Shown: in pieces, positions 48,801-55,963 of the stretch | Position numbering within the stretch: the stretch's first letter is position 1 | Layout of the letters: each line of letters begins with the position of its first letter | Assembly (NCBI GenBank): GCA_009735695.1 | Contig: SRSL01000004.1 | Coordinates: 62,001 to 126,000, forward strand | Direction of reading: 5' to 3' | DNA: 64,000 nt | Source: Christiangramia bathymodioli | GTDB lineage: Bacteria > Bacteroidota > Bacteroidia > Flavobacteriales > Flavobacteriaceae | The notes under the pieces: model-generated | Database searches by the model: none | What the model was told of the DNA's origin: nothing | The model's input: only the letters and a program-made list of their open reading frames with translations | Made by a program: the position numbers and the translations under genes

Positions 48801-49616
48801 TTTCCAGCCTTTGGAATATAAATTCATGGCCGTATGCATATCCTCACACAGGCCTGGGGAATGTCCGCCAATACTGTCAAGAGCTTTTCTTCTGAAAACA
48901 CAATTAGCACCAATTGCGTTCACGGTACCGTAGGAGTTCAGGGTCATCATCATGGGTCCGTAGAACTGAAAGGTCTGCTCGGCAGCACCTCTAGCGACGA
49001 GGGTTTCCTTGGTATTATAATAGGCCTGAACGACCTGAACAAACCCAATCTCCGGATCGCTAAAATGAGGAATTATTTCGTCCAGGAAATCTGGTTCAGG
49101 AATATGGTCAGGGTCCAGGACAACACAAATTTCTCCGGTAGCTGCAGTTTTAAGCGCATTATTGATATTTCCAGCCTTGGCGTCCTTTCGGTTATTTCGG
49201 GTAACATGCCTAATGCCATTATCCTCGCAAAATTTTTTAAGGAAGGGATCGTTGGCTTCGTCACATAAATAGGCGGTATGGGGATACTTGATCCTTTTGA
49301 TGGCCTCCAGGGTTGTTATGATCATCTGGTAGGGCTCTCCAGGAAAATAGGTGGTTAAAATATCAACACTGAATTCTTTATCCAATTCAGGTTTTTCAGG
49401 TACCGAGATATTTGAATAATTATACCACATATACAGCTTTTTCGTAAGGCTGTATAACATGGTGAGCATCAAGAGTGAGAACAGGAACAGGTTTCCCCAG
49501 GAATCGGGTTGAAAAAAGAAAAACAGAAAGTTCAGGATGCTTAATAAGCCTAAAACGATCAATATTTTGATAGTTCTTTCCTCCGCTATATTTGGCTCCT
49601 GAATGTTATTCTTCAT
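45876..49616 (-). CDS. Membrane GT2 glycosyltransferase fused to GH26-like hydrolase and a degenerate glycosidase-like domain
   Basis: The 1246-residue protein has three parts. (1) Residues ~1-545: a BcsA-like processive GT2 between membrane helices (about 15-60, 325-350, 360-380, 400-417, 440-488, 528-545) with VLDPDHIPEPDF (DxD), GLCEDMHTAM (ED base) and QQLKWSRGTF (QxxKW for the usual QxxRW). (2) Residues ~565-850: a GH26-like barrel with RFAHEFD (acid/base Glu680) and LAEFGS (nucleophile Glu785). (3) Residues ~880-1246: a domain that resembles the glycosidase of the next upstream gene, without its catalytic glutamates. Parts 2-3 should be periplasmic. It likely makes a beta-linked polysaccharide and trims it; the product is unknown. 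Its start overlaps the upstream gene by 11 bases. Confidence 0.85.
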   Translation of the reverse strand: MKNNIQEPNIAEERTIKILIVLGLLSILNFLFFFFQPDSWGNLFLFSLLMLTMLYSLTKKLYMWYNYSNISVPEKPELDKEFSVDILTTYFPGEPYQMIITTLEAIKRIKYPHTAYLCDEANDPFLKKFCEDNGIRHVTRNNRKDAKAGNINNALKTAATGEICVVLDPDHIPEPDFLDEIIPHFSDPEIGFVQVVQAYYNTKETLVARGAAEQTFQFYGPMMMTLNSYGTVNAIGANCVFRRKALDSIGGHSPGLCEDMHTAMNLYSKGWKAVYVPKILAQGLAPSNLTSYFKQQLKWSRGTFDLLFKVYPKLFKNFTVRQKIHFAVLPLHYLSGVICLINFLIPIISLLFSTTPWNGNVIDFALVLLPVIISSLLIRTYIQKWVIDKKERGFHVMGGLLQINTWWIYILGLFYTLIDRKIPYLPTPKENEFATNLKIIIPNFSIAILSIIAIIIGLRRDLTPFSIVMAGFAMFNAIIMFFGIYLAIKTTNQNNILKENLKKETLRSLQSLRKGSFNLANGLFNLTRRLALPLLFVAVIFALGFKQMHDFMRWKDVYPSYVEKENSSFLGIYHPPRDTGLVDVSRIASIEIDQNVDFDIVSFYVGWQEKNGAQLPVKLLDSISELNALPLITWEPWSSDPEETNILGSVAAGNYDAYIRQFARSLARYDRPVFLRFAHEFDNPQYPWAKNTPEFPEQFKAAWKRVHRIFNEENAQRVMLVWNPWKAEGISKFYPGDDYVDWLGVTLLNYGPLNDDGQYHSFKELYQSFHDKFFWFTRKPVMLAEFGSVNIKGNQTEWLKEAAEQMKKDFEEISAVVMFNSAYDNNIPANKFYKDEYIDWTTDSIGIFKSFQQGYPLHNKLNNLDSNIARLPISTDSLKGIQYKKGLDWRDNYYVVSRETFKKDLDLMKQLGVNTIQFTGGNIYDYNILKYSEKEGLNVIYQFGVPNEINFLSDDSELRELRQEMLEKLEDLIAYQNLTAISFDFQLEDRFNKPLLFAQRDAYLNWLQSTLGEVRSKYPQLPVILNLKMSSGTSNLINEIDPILPIDSYGLILNENQDPEQLKEIGENKNIPFLLSSVPVKLLEDLPDEIDKSQLIFENWQDERKSNRLSYDGLLDFEGRRKTDFFKASSFWKNNETRSLSSPIRILRPAIPLIAGEKPDYHAYIFEKDKWHTGNKIPDSYKFEWSLIKTDIFGNPLALKVLGHGTSIKVKIPEDYFRYQLLLTVIPPGKDHVYRTFSSLHIPLEK

Positions 49617-50916
49617 CGGTTGTACTTAGTACAAAAAAAGGAATATTTGCCGTGGCATAATACTCGGTAGAATTAGTAAGATATACATATAGGCGGTAAG
49701 GGCCTTCCCTTGAGGGCGCCTGAAAGTTTACTTTATGACCGTTTTTTGAAAATTTCACGTCTTCTGTTACGATACTTTTACTGAAGTTATACCAGGATTC
49801 TTCTCTTATTTCCCAATGTATAATCAAGTCTTTTGAAGGAGCTTTATCAAAAAAAACTTCCGCGTTAGCCTTATCCTTTGGAGATAAAACGATATTGTCC
49901 CTTGCTCCTTTCCTGTTGAGGTAAATATAATTTAGTTGCGGACCCGGGTAAGATTTATCTGAATTTTTCCAGATCTTCTCCATTTCGAAGACAGCTTCTG
50001 TCTTGAGTCTATTGGGACCAAAAAGGCTGTACCAGGATGGAGTGAATTCATTTTTACGACCCCAGTAAAAGATAAAACTTCCAAGCGAACCGGTATTTTT
50101 TATGGGCTCCAGGTAAGAATAATAACGTTCTCTAACCTGTTCGGCTTTTTTAGTGCTGGTTTCTTCTATAGGAGCGTCCCAGGTGGTCAATTCCGCTTCC
50201 CATCCCCCGTTCACACCCCATTCGGTGATCACATGAGGCCCATCCCAGATAGGGGCAATGGGTTTTAAGCGGCTGGAGAAGGTGCTCAAAACTCCGAAAG
50301 AGTTGAAAGAAATAAAATCAAGCTGTGGACTCATAGATTCTATTGAAAGAACACGTAATTTATTGGCTCCAATTGTAGTGGTGCTTACGGGGTGGTTTGG
50401 ATCGATTTCATGGATCAGGTCTATCAATTCATTAAACCTGGAAATAGGCTCGGTATTTTGATGAAAATAAGGGTAATATAGTTCATTACCTAAATTCCAG
50501 TATAGTAGGGCGGGGTGGTTCTTGTGCTGGCTTACTACCCTTTTCACGTTGGTTTTTACGAGGTTAAAGAGGCTGTCGTTCGTATAATATTTAGATGCAT
50601 TATTGAATTTAGGCATCGGAATATCTGCAACTATGGCCAGATCTAATGCCTGAGCCTGATCCAGGGTCCTCTTTAAATTAATGGTGTCGTAGATTCGAGC
50701 CGTATTGGCTCCGGCCTCTTTTAATTCCTTTAGATAGGTTTTTTCTGCAGCGGCCCCGTTAATGAAGTATGGTTCTCCATTGCGGATCAATCGGTAGCCC
50801 TCTTCGGTCTCTTCAATATGTACGCTGGCAGAATGCTTTTCGCATTCTTCAGGGCCACATGAAAACACAGCAATAAGCAGCAAGCCCCAAAATAGTATAG
50901 ATACAGGTTTCTTCAG
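49606..50916 (-). CDS. GH2/GH5-like (clan GH-A) glycosidase lipoprotein
   Basis: Upstream in-frame codons read as an ideal lipoprotein signal (LKKPVSILFWGLLLIAVFSC), but the only start there is CTG 50916; the nearest conventional start is TTG 50883, which would cut the signal short. A stop lies four codons above. From the CTG the protein has 436 residues. A TIM-barrel glycosidase fold is shown by FINGAAAEKTYLKELKEAGA, HPALLYWNLGNELYY (acid/base Glu about 145) and HVITEWGVNGGWEA (nucleophile Glu about 232), followed by a beta-sandwich end. The stop overlaps the GT2-GH gene by 11 bases, so the two are coupled and likely act on the same polysaccharide. Confidence 0.8.
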   Translation of the reverse strand: MKKPVSILFWGLLLIAVFSCGPEECEKHSASVHIEETEEGYRLIRNGEPYFINGAAAEKTYLKELKEAGANTARIYDTINLKRTLDQAQALDLAIVADIPMPKFNNASKYYTNDSLFNLVKTNVKRVVSQHKNHPALLYWNLGNELYYPYFHQNTEPISRFNELIDLIHEIDPNHPVSTTTIGANKLRVLSIESMSPQLDFISFNSFGVLSTFSSRLKPIAPIWDGPHVITEWGVNGGWEAELTTWDAPIEETSTKKAEQVRERYYSYLEPIKNTGSLGSFIFYWGRKNEFTPSWYSLFGPNRLKTEAVFEMEKIWKNSDKSYPGPQLNYIYLNRKGARDNIVLSPKDKANAEVFFDKAPSKDLIIHWEIREESWYNFSKSIVTEDVKFSKNGHKVNFQAPSREGPYRLYVYLTNSTEYYATANIPFFVLSTTDEE

Positions 50917-51088
50917 AAAACAGAATTAGGGGTAGGTTAAGCTAATTGGGCGCTACGAATATATTAAAGTTAATTTAATTTGCCTTGGTGCCTTAATTAA
51001 AAAATAACCTGAGCCAGGTGTTACGGTTAGTGTTGAAATTAAGCTTCGATTCCTGGTTGCTGACTAGTATAGACCGGCCTTCTTTTTC

Positions 51089-51096
51089 TATATTTG
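51089..51096 (+). promoter_or_regulatory. Candidate -7 element before the DDAH-like gene
   Basis: TATATTTG matches TAnnTTTG and lies 14 bases before the ATG at 51111, which would give a very short leader. A TTG for the -33 position is only found at a 29-base distance, so the assignment is partial. Confidence 0.45.
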
Positions 51097-51110
51097 CAGA
51101 AATTTGCGAT

Positions 51111-52022
51111 ATGAAATTGCATATTAATAATGAGACTTCACGGCTGAGAGCCGTTGTACTGGGTACGGCGAAAAGCAACGGACCCATTCCCACATTAGAG
51201 GAGGCATATGATCCTAAATCTAAAGAACATATCCTGGCTGGGACCTATCCCACCGAAGAAGATATGGTAAACGAAATGGAAGCGGTTGCTCGGGTGCTGG
51301 AAAAATATGATGTAAAGGTCTACAGGCCCAGGATCATTGAGGATTACAACCAGATCTTTACCCGCGACATCGCCTTTGTAATAGATGATAAATTCATTAA
51401 ATCGAATATTCTGCCCAATCGCGATCAGGAAATTGAGGCCATTGATCATGTACTTAAACAAATAGACCCAAGCAAAATAATCACTTTGCCGGAAGACGCC
51501 CATATCGAAGGGGGGGATGTGATGCCAATGGGAGACCATATTTTCGTTGGGACTTATAAGGGGGCCGACTATAAAAATTTTATTACCGCCAGGACGAACC
51601 TCCAGGCTCTAGAAGCTTTGCAAAAACTTTTTCCGGAGAAAAAAGTAGTGTCGTTTAGTTTAAGGAAGTCGAATACGATTGCCAAAGATAACGCGCTTCA
51701 CCTGGATTGCTGTTTTCAGCCTGTTGGAAAGGACAAGGCGATCATTTATAAAGATGGGTTTCTTTTCGAAGAGGAATATAACTGGCTTATTGATTTCTTC
51801 GGAAGGGAGAACGTATACGAGATCACTCGGGACGAAATGTATGAGATGAATTCGAACATATTTTCAATATCTGAAGATGTGGTGATTTCAGAAAAGAATT
51901 TTACCAGGCTTAATAACTGGCTTCGAGAACAGGGAATTACCGTTGAGGAAGTGCCCTATGCCGAAATTTCGAAACAGGAAGGTTTGTTGAGGTGTTCAAC
52001 CCTGCCTTTGATAAGGGATTAA
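51111..52022 (+). CDS. Dimethylargininase/arginine-deiminase-like hydrolase (amidinotransferase superfamily)
   Basis: ATG 51111 is used (MKLHINNETSRLRAVVLGTA); the frame extends upstream across the likely promoter. The 303-residue protein has the superfamily catalytic set: IEGGDVMPMGDHIFVG (Glu133, Asp136), LHLDCCFQPVG (His197) and GLLRCSTLPLIRD (Cys295). The enzymes of this group hydrolyse guanidino compounds such as methylated arginine, arginine or agmatine to citrulline or a carbamoyl product. Length fits DDAH better than arginine deiminase (~400). It is followed by ctlX after ten bases, so both probably serve one arginine/citrulline pathway. Exact substrate is not certain. Confidence 0.82.
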   Translation: MKLHINNETSRLRAVVLGTAKSNGPIPTLEEAYDPKSKEHILAGTYPTEEDMVNEMEAVARVLEKYDVKVYRPRIIEDYNQIFTRDIAFVIDDKFIKSNILPNRDQEIEAIDHVLKQIDPSKIITLPEDAHIEGGDVMPMGDHIFVGTYKGADYKNFITARTNLQALEALQKLFPEKKVVSFSLRKSNTIAKDNALHLDCCFQPVGKDKAIIYKDGFLFEEEYNWLIDFFGRENVYEITRDEMYEMNSNIFSISEDVVISEKNFTRLNNWLREQGITVEEVPYAEISKQEGLLRCSTLPLIRD

Positions 52023-52032
52023 AGAAATAGTA

Positions 52033-52959
52033 ATGAAACAGATCACAGATACGATATTAATGGTAAGACCGGTCGCATTCAGAATGAATGAGCAAACCTC
52101 GGTTAATAATTACTTTCAGAAGAACGTGAATGACCCCGATTTGAATATTTCCGCAGCCAGGGAATTCGATGATTTCGTAAAGAAATTAAAAGGGGTTGGT
52201 GTAAATGTTATCGTGGTAGATGACGTGCTGGAAGATAATACCCCAGATTCCATCTTTCCGAATAACTGGGTTTCCTTTCATGAAGACGGACAGGTAGCGC
52301 TTTATCCCATGTTTGCTGAAAACAGGAGAAAGGAACGCAGACTGGAATATTTCGCCAAATTGGAGGAAGCGGGCTTTAAGATCACAGATATTGTAGATTA
52401 TACGGCAGCCGAGGAAGATGATGTCTTTCTGGAGGGAACCGGAAGCCTTATTTTGGACAGGGTGAACGAAAAAGCCTATTGCGCCATTTCTCCTCGTGCA
52501 GATGAAGATCTTCTAATTGAATTCTGCGAGGATTTTGAATATACTCCGGTTATTTTCAATGCCTATCAAAGCGTAGGAAATAAGAGGCTTCCTATTTATC
52601 ACACTAATGTGATGATGTGTCTTGGAGAAGAGTTCGCGGTAATTTGCCTTGATACCATAGATGATAAGAAGGAAAGAAAGAATGTTATAAAACATTTAAA
52701 GGCAGACGGCAAGGAGATCATCGCTATTACCGAAAAGCAAATGCATGAATTTGCAGGGAATATGCTTCAGGTTCAGGGCGCTTTTGGTAAAAAATACCTT
52801 GTGATGAGTGCCAGGGCTCACCGAAGTCTTTCCGAAGAACAGGTTGCGAAAATCGAAAAGCACTGTGAGATACTGAGTTCAGAAATTCAAACGATAGAGA
52901 TCGCAGGTGGTGGAAGCGCCAGGTGCATGATGGCCGAAGTATTTCTTCCAAAGGCTTAA
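52033..52959 (+). CDS. ctlX: Citrulline utilization hydrolase CtlX
   Basis: The 308-residue protein belongs to the same amidinotransferase superfamily. It begins MKQITDTILMVRPVAFRMNE, typical of CtlX. It has DDVLEDNTPDSIFPNNWVSF, LEGTGSLILDRVNEKAYCAI, the histidine YHTNVMMCLG (His190) and the cysteine GGGSARCMMAEVF (Cys298). CtlX proteins take part in citrulline breakdown in Bacteroidetes and other bacteria; the name is from family knowledge. It follows the DDAH-like gene and ends at a shared terminator. Confidence 0.9.
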   Translation: MKQITDTILMVRPVAFRMNEQTSVNNYFQKNVNDPDLNISAAREFDDFVKKLKGVGVNVIVVDDVLEDNTPDSIFPNNWVSFHEDGQVALYPMFAENRRKERRLEYFAKLEEAGFKITDIVDYTAAEEDDVFLEGTGSLILDRVNEKAYCAISPRADEDLLIEFCEDFEYTPVIFNAYQSVGNKRLPIYHTNVMMCLGEEFAVICLDTIDDKKERKNVIKHLKADGKEIIAITEKQMHEFAGNMLQVQGAFGKKYLVMSARAHRSLSEEQVAKIEKHCEILSSEIQTIEIAGGGSARCMMAEVFLPKA

Positions 52960-52977
52960 ATCTTAATTCAGAAAATA

Positions 52978-53016
52978 AAAAAAGGGAAAGCTTCAAATAG
53001 AGGCTTTCCCTTTTTT
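52978..53016. terminator. Bidirectional terminator between ctlX and the beta-helix gene
   Basis: AAAAAAGGGAAAGC pairs with GCTTTCCCTTTTTT around an 11-base loop. Both sides have a run of A or T, so it can end transcription of ctlX (+) and of the convergent beta-helix gene (-). Confidence 0.9.
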
Positions 53017-53034
53017 GGTTGAAACGAATATGAA

Positions 53035-55485
53035 TTATTTAGATGCGATACCACTGTTGTTTTTATTGGTAGTATCGGCCTCATGCGCCCCTATATCATT
53101 AGGCGTAATTGAGAAATTGGTTCCGAAAAAATCACGGCTTCCAGGATTGGAAATCGGCACAGCGCCGTTTATCGCGGGTGATGAGGAGTTAAGAGTGTAT
53201 TCGGTAAGTTCAGAAAGTGAGTTTCCAAAACCGATAGTACCTGCATTTCCTGGGTTCGCTAATAAAGGATCCCCTTCAAAACCTACTGGTGCACTGTTAT
53301 AGATCTCGTTGCCCGAATTTCTGAATTCTTCCAGTGAAGTATAGCTGTTACCCTTGTAGTTTATTTTAAAACCATCTGGAGCAAAGTACAAATTCCCTTC
53401 AAAATGCCCGTCATAGCCACTTGGAATACTGATCAGGCTTGCGCCTTTAGCGGCATAAAGAATATTGTTCTTAAAATTAATGTTGTATTTGAAGGGCTTC
53501 CACGAAGTGTATTTGATATTTGCGCTCTTTTCGATATAAAGTGTGTTGTTATGTACCAGTATGTCTTTCATGGAACTTTCTGAACTTCCATTAAACAGGT
53601 AAACACTACCGCCGTTGGTTGCAGCATCATTCTGGCTAACATTGTAACGAACTATAATGTTGCTCATAGGTCTTGCTCCCCCAAATTGACCAACCATAAA
53701 TCCTGCACCATCATTATCATGCGAGTAGTTATATTGCATTACCCCGTTGGTCACACCCCCATCAAGATCGAAGCCAGCGCCATCGCAACCTGTTCCTGAA
53801 CTCATATTATAAACTTCAGAATACTGTATCGTAACATTATCTGCATCCCAGTACCAGATTCCTACCGGACCACCGCAATGGGTGTTTCCGCTTCCACAGT
53901 CATATACGGTAGAATGCTCGATCACTGAGTTTTGAACATCAGATAATACAATCCCATTACCCGAATGTGTGTCTTTTGAATAACCGGGTACATTAAACAC
54001 CTCGCAATTTCGTACGGTAATGTTGGAATGTGCATAGCCGGTTTTAGAAGCTTTAAAATGGCCATAAGAAGAAATTCCTGCATCCAGGATCCCATGTACC
54101 TTGTTGTTTTCTATTAGAACATTGGCAAATCCAGAGTTGTGGTTGTAGGCACCTATAACGATTCCGAAGTCACGAAAACCATGCACTTCGGTATTCGTAA
54201 TCTCCACATAATCCAGTTTTACATCTCCTGGAAGATCTGTGTAGAAATAAATCCCGGAATTGGTATTGGAATTCATTCCGCTTCCTTTAACAATTAAGTT
54301 GTCTATTTTTATTCCCGAAGTATTATAGGCATAGATCCCAAAACTATTACCGGCATTAATAGTCGCGCGGCCATTGCCAAAAGATGAAATAACCACCGGG
54401 CTTGCACTGTTGTTGGCATCTTCACTATCGAGGTAAAGATTTCCTTCAAATTCCTTTCCTCCTTCTAACTTGATCACATCACCTGGTTGGATATTTAGGT
54501 TATTCAATTTTTCGATACTGCGCCAGGCATCTTCAGGAGCCAAACCAGTATTCGAGTCGTTACCGGTACTGCTTACATAGTAGGTTTGATTAGGACAGGT
54601 ACTATCACTGTTGAACTCCCCTTCAATGGTTCCAAATCCCTGGTATTGAAAAGCAAAATTTCCAGCCAGGACAGAACAGGTTTCATCGGCCCCGATTTCT
54701 GAATATCTGTGAACTGCAGACCAGTTGAGGTCTTCATTCTGGCCGTTTGTACCACTTTTAAGAATACAGTAACTGTTTTCCTGGCTGCTGGTACAATCCT
54801 GCTCTACTACAAGTTGCGTGTCTACCAGCACTCCAACAAGCGCCTGAATATCAATACTCGTGGTGCCTGCTTCATTGGTGAGAAGCATATTGAAAGTTCT
54901 GTCTGAATTATCCAGATCAATGCCCTCCAGTGGAGAATCCTGGTCCTGGCAATTAGTACATTTGTAAGTTCCGGTTACCGGGGTTATAGAATTGTCTGCC
55001 GTTTCTTCCGCAGCGACAATGGCTCCATCTCTTTCTTTTAAAATTACATCTGAAAGTACCGGATTATTGTATTCATCAACCGTAAAGGTAAAACTGAAGT
55101 CTTTAGAGTCAAATTCAACCTTTACATCAGCGCTTTTGGTTGAAGAAGAGTTTTGTTTGATCCCGGCTACTTCTGCAGTATAGTTTTCGCCATTCGAAAG
55201 TTTTAAGACTCCTTTAGAATCCGGGTCGATGTTTGAAAGATCATCTACGCCGCCCGGAATTTCCAATCTGAATGTTCCCCGGTAACCCGAAGAAGTAGTT
55301 GCAAAAATTCCTTTGTACAGGCGGTCTTTTCCGTTCAGATCTTTGCTGAGGTCTTTTTCACTTCCTTGTTCAATGCTTGTGTCTTCAAGGATGTCATCTG
55401 CGTCGGCAGAACATGAGCTTATCATGATAGCGATAAACACATAGAATAGCGATTTGGGGAATCGCGCCTCTAAAAGAGGCTTCAT
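53035..55485 (-). CDS. Lipoprotein with right-handed parallel beta-helix domain
   Basis: ATG 55485 gives a signal (MKPLLEARFPKSLFYVFIAI) and lipobox SSC at Cys25; the open frame starts six codons earlier. The 816-residue protein has an N-terminal beta-rich region (about 45-290) with a short cysteine pair (CTNCQDQD). A classic beta-helix follows from ~300: YYVSSTGNDSNTGLAPEDAW, GDVIKLEGGKEFEGNLYL, then repeated N-rich coils such as NSVIEHSTVYDCGSGNTH and VTIQYSEVYNMSSGTG. It ends GSRDFFGTNFSITPNDIGAHE, a motif common in pectate-lyase-like surface proteins. It may bind or cut polysaccharide. No catalytic site was identified. Confidence 0.85.
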   Translation of the reverse strand: MKPLLEARFPKSLFYVFIAIMISSCSADADDILEDTSIEQGSEKDLSKDLNGKDRLYKGIFATTSSGYRGTFRLEIPGGVDDLSNIDPDSKGVLKLSNGENYTAEVAGIKQNSSSTKSADVKVEFDSKDFSFTFTVDEYNNPVLSDVILKERDGAIVAAEETADNSITPVTGTYKCTNCQDQDSPLEGIDLDNSDRTFNMLLTNEAGTTSIDIQALVGVLVDTQLVVEQDCTSSQENSYCILKSGTNGQNEDLNWSAVHRYSEIGADETCSVLAGNFAFQYQGFGTIEGEFNSDSTCPNQTYYVSSTGNDSNTGLAPEDAWRSIEKLNNLNIQPGDVIKLEGGKEFEGNLYLDSEDANNSASPVVISSFGNGRATINAGNSFGIYAYNTSGIKIDNLIVKGSGMNSNTNSGIYFYTDLPGDVKLDYVEITNTEVHGFRDFGIVIGAYNHNSGFANVLIENNKVHGILDAGISSYGHFKASKTGYAHSNITVRNCEVFNVPGYSKDTHSGNGIVLSDVQNSVIEHSTVYDCGSGNTHCGGPVGIWYWDADNVTIQYSEVYNMSSGTGCDGAGFDLDGGVTNGVMQYNYSHDNDGAGFMVGQFGGARPMSNIIVRYNVSQNDAATNGGSVYLFNGSSESSMKDILVHNNTLYIEKSANIKYTSWKPFKYNINFKNNILYAAKGASLISIPSGYDGHFEGNLYFAPDGFKINYKGNSYTSLEEFRNSGNEIYNSAPVGFEGDPLLANPGNAGTIGFGNSLSELTEYTLNSSSPAINGAVPISNPGSRDFFGTNFSITPNDIGAHEADTTNKNNSGIASK

Positions 55486-55963
55486 TTTGTAGGTTAGGGT
55501 CATGGCAGTTTAAATTTTCAGTATCAGACCTGGGGAGATCTGAAAGCTTCAATTCTTAAAAATTTTGCCGTTTTGAAAGATGCTGTACCTCTTAAACTAT
55601 TAAACCGGAAAAGAGCATTTTCGGATTTGTTCCTCTTCGGTTTCTTTGTTTTTGATCAATTCGTGCTACACGCATTTTTCAATCGGGGGTTAAATCGGTG
55701 TGCAAGTAAAACATTATTAGGATTAAATGCAAAAAATATCGATGAAATGCATCATCTAATATTTTGGTTGTGAGAAGGTTAAATGTTAAAATATGTGGAA
55801 AGGCCTTATTTTATAGGAGGTTTCAAAACCAGGCTGTTTAATTTTTCCTCATAAAATCTACTTAAAATCTTTGAACCGCCTTAAGTTTTTGTTTGGTCCT
55901 GTTTAGAAATAGGTCTTGAACCACCGCATTTAAAATATAAATCGAAAAGAAAAACAGTATGAG
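55486..55963. other. Intergenic region upstream of the beta-helix lipoprotein
   Basis: This 478-base region has no convincing gene; the longest frame (55573-55773, TTG start) has no family signs. On the minus strand, bases 55732-55741 read TATTTTTTGC, one base longer than a -7 box, which may be the promoter of the beta-helix gene about 250 bases downstream. An imperfect inverted repeat CAGACCT / AGATCTG with a GGGG centre lies near 55525-55542. No T-run hairpin was seen after the BCCT gene (55964). Confidence 0.45.

Noticed and set aside
53015-53302. 95-codon plus-strand frame at the end of the beta-helix gene
   Set aside because: It starts in the terminator region and is antisense to the DIGAHE end of the beta-helix protein.
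55573-55773. 66-codon plus-strand frame in the intergenic region before the beta-helix gene
   Set aside because: TTG start, no signal or domain pattern, no promoter in front; read as chance in AT-rich DNA.
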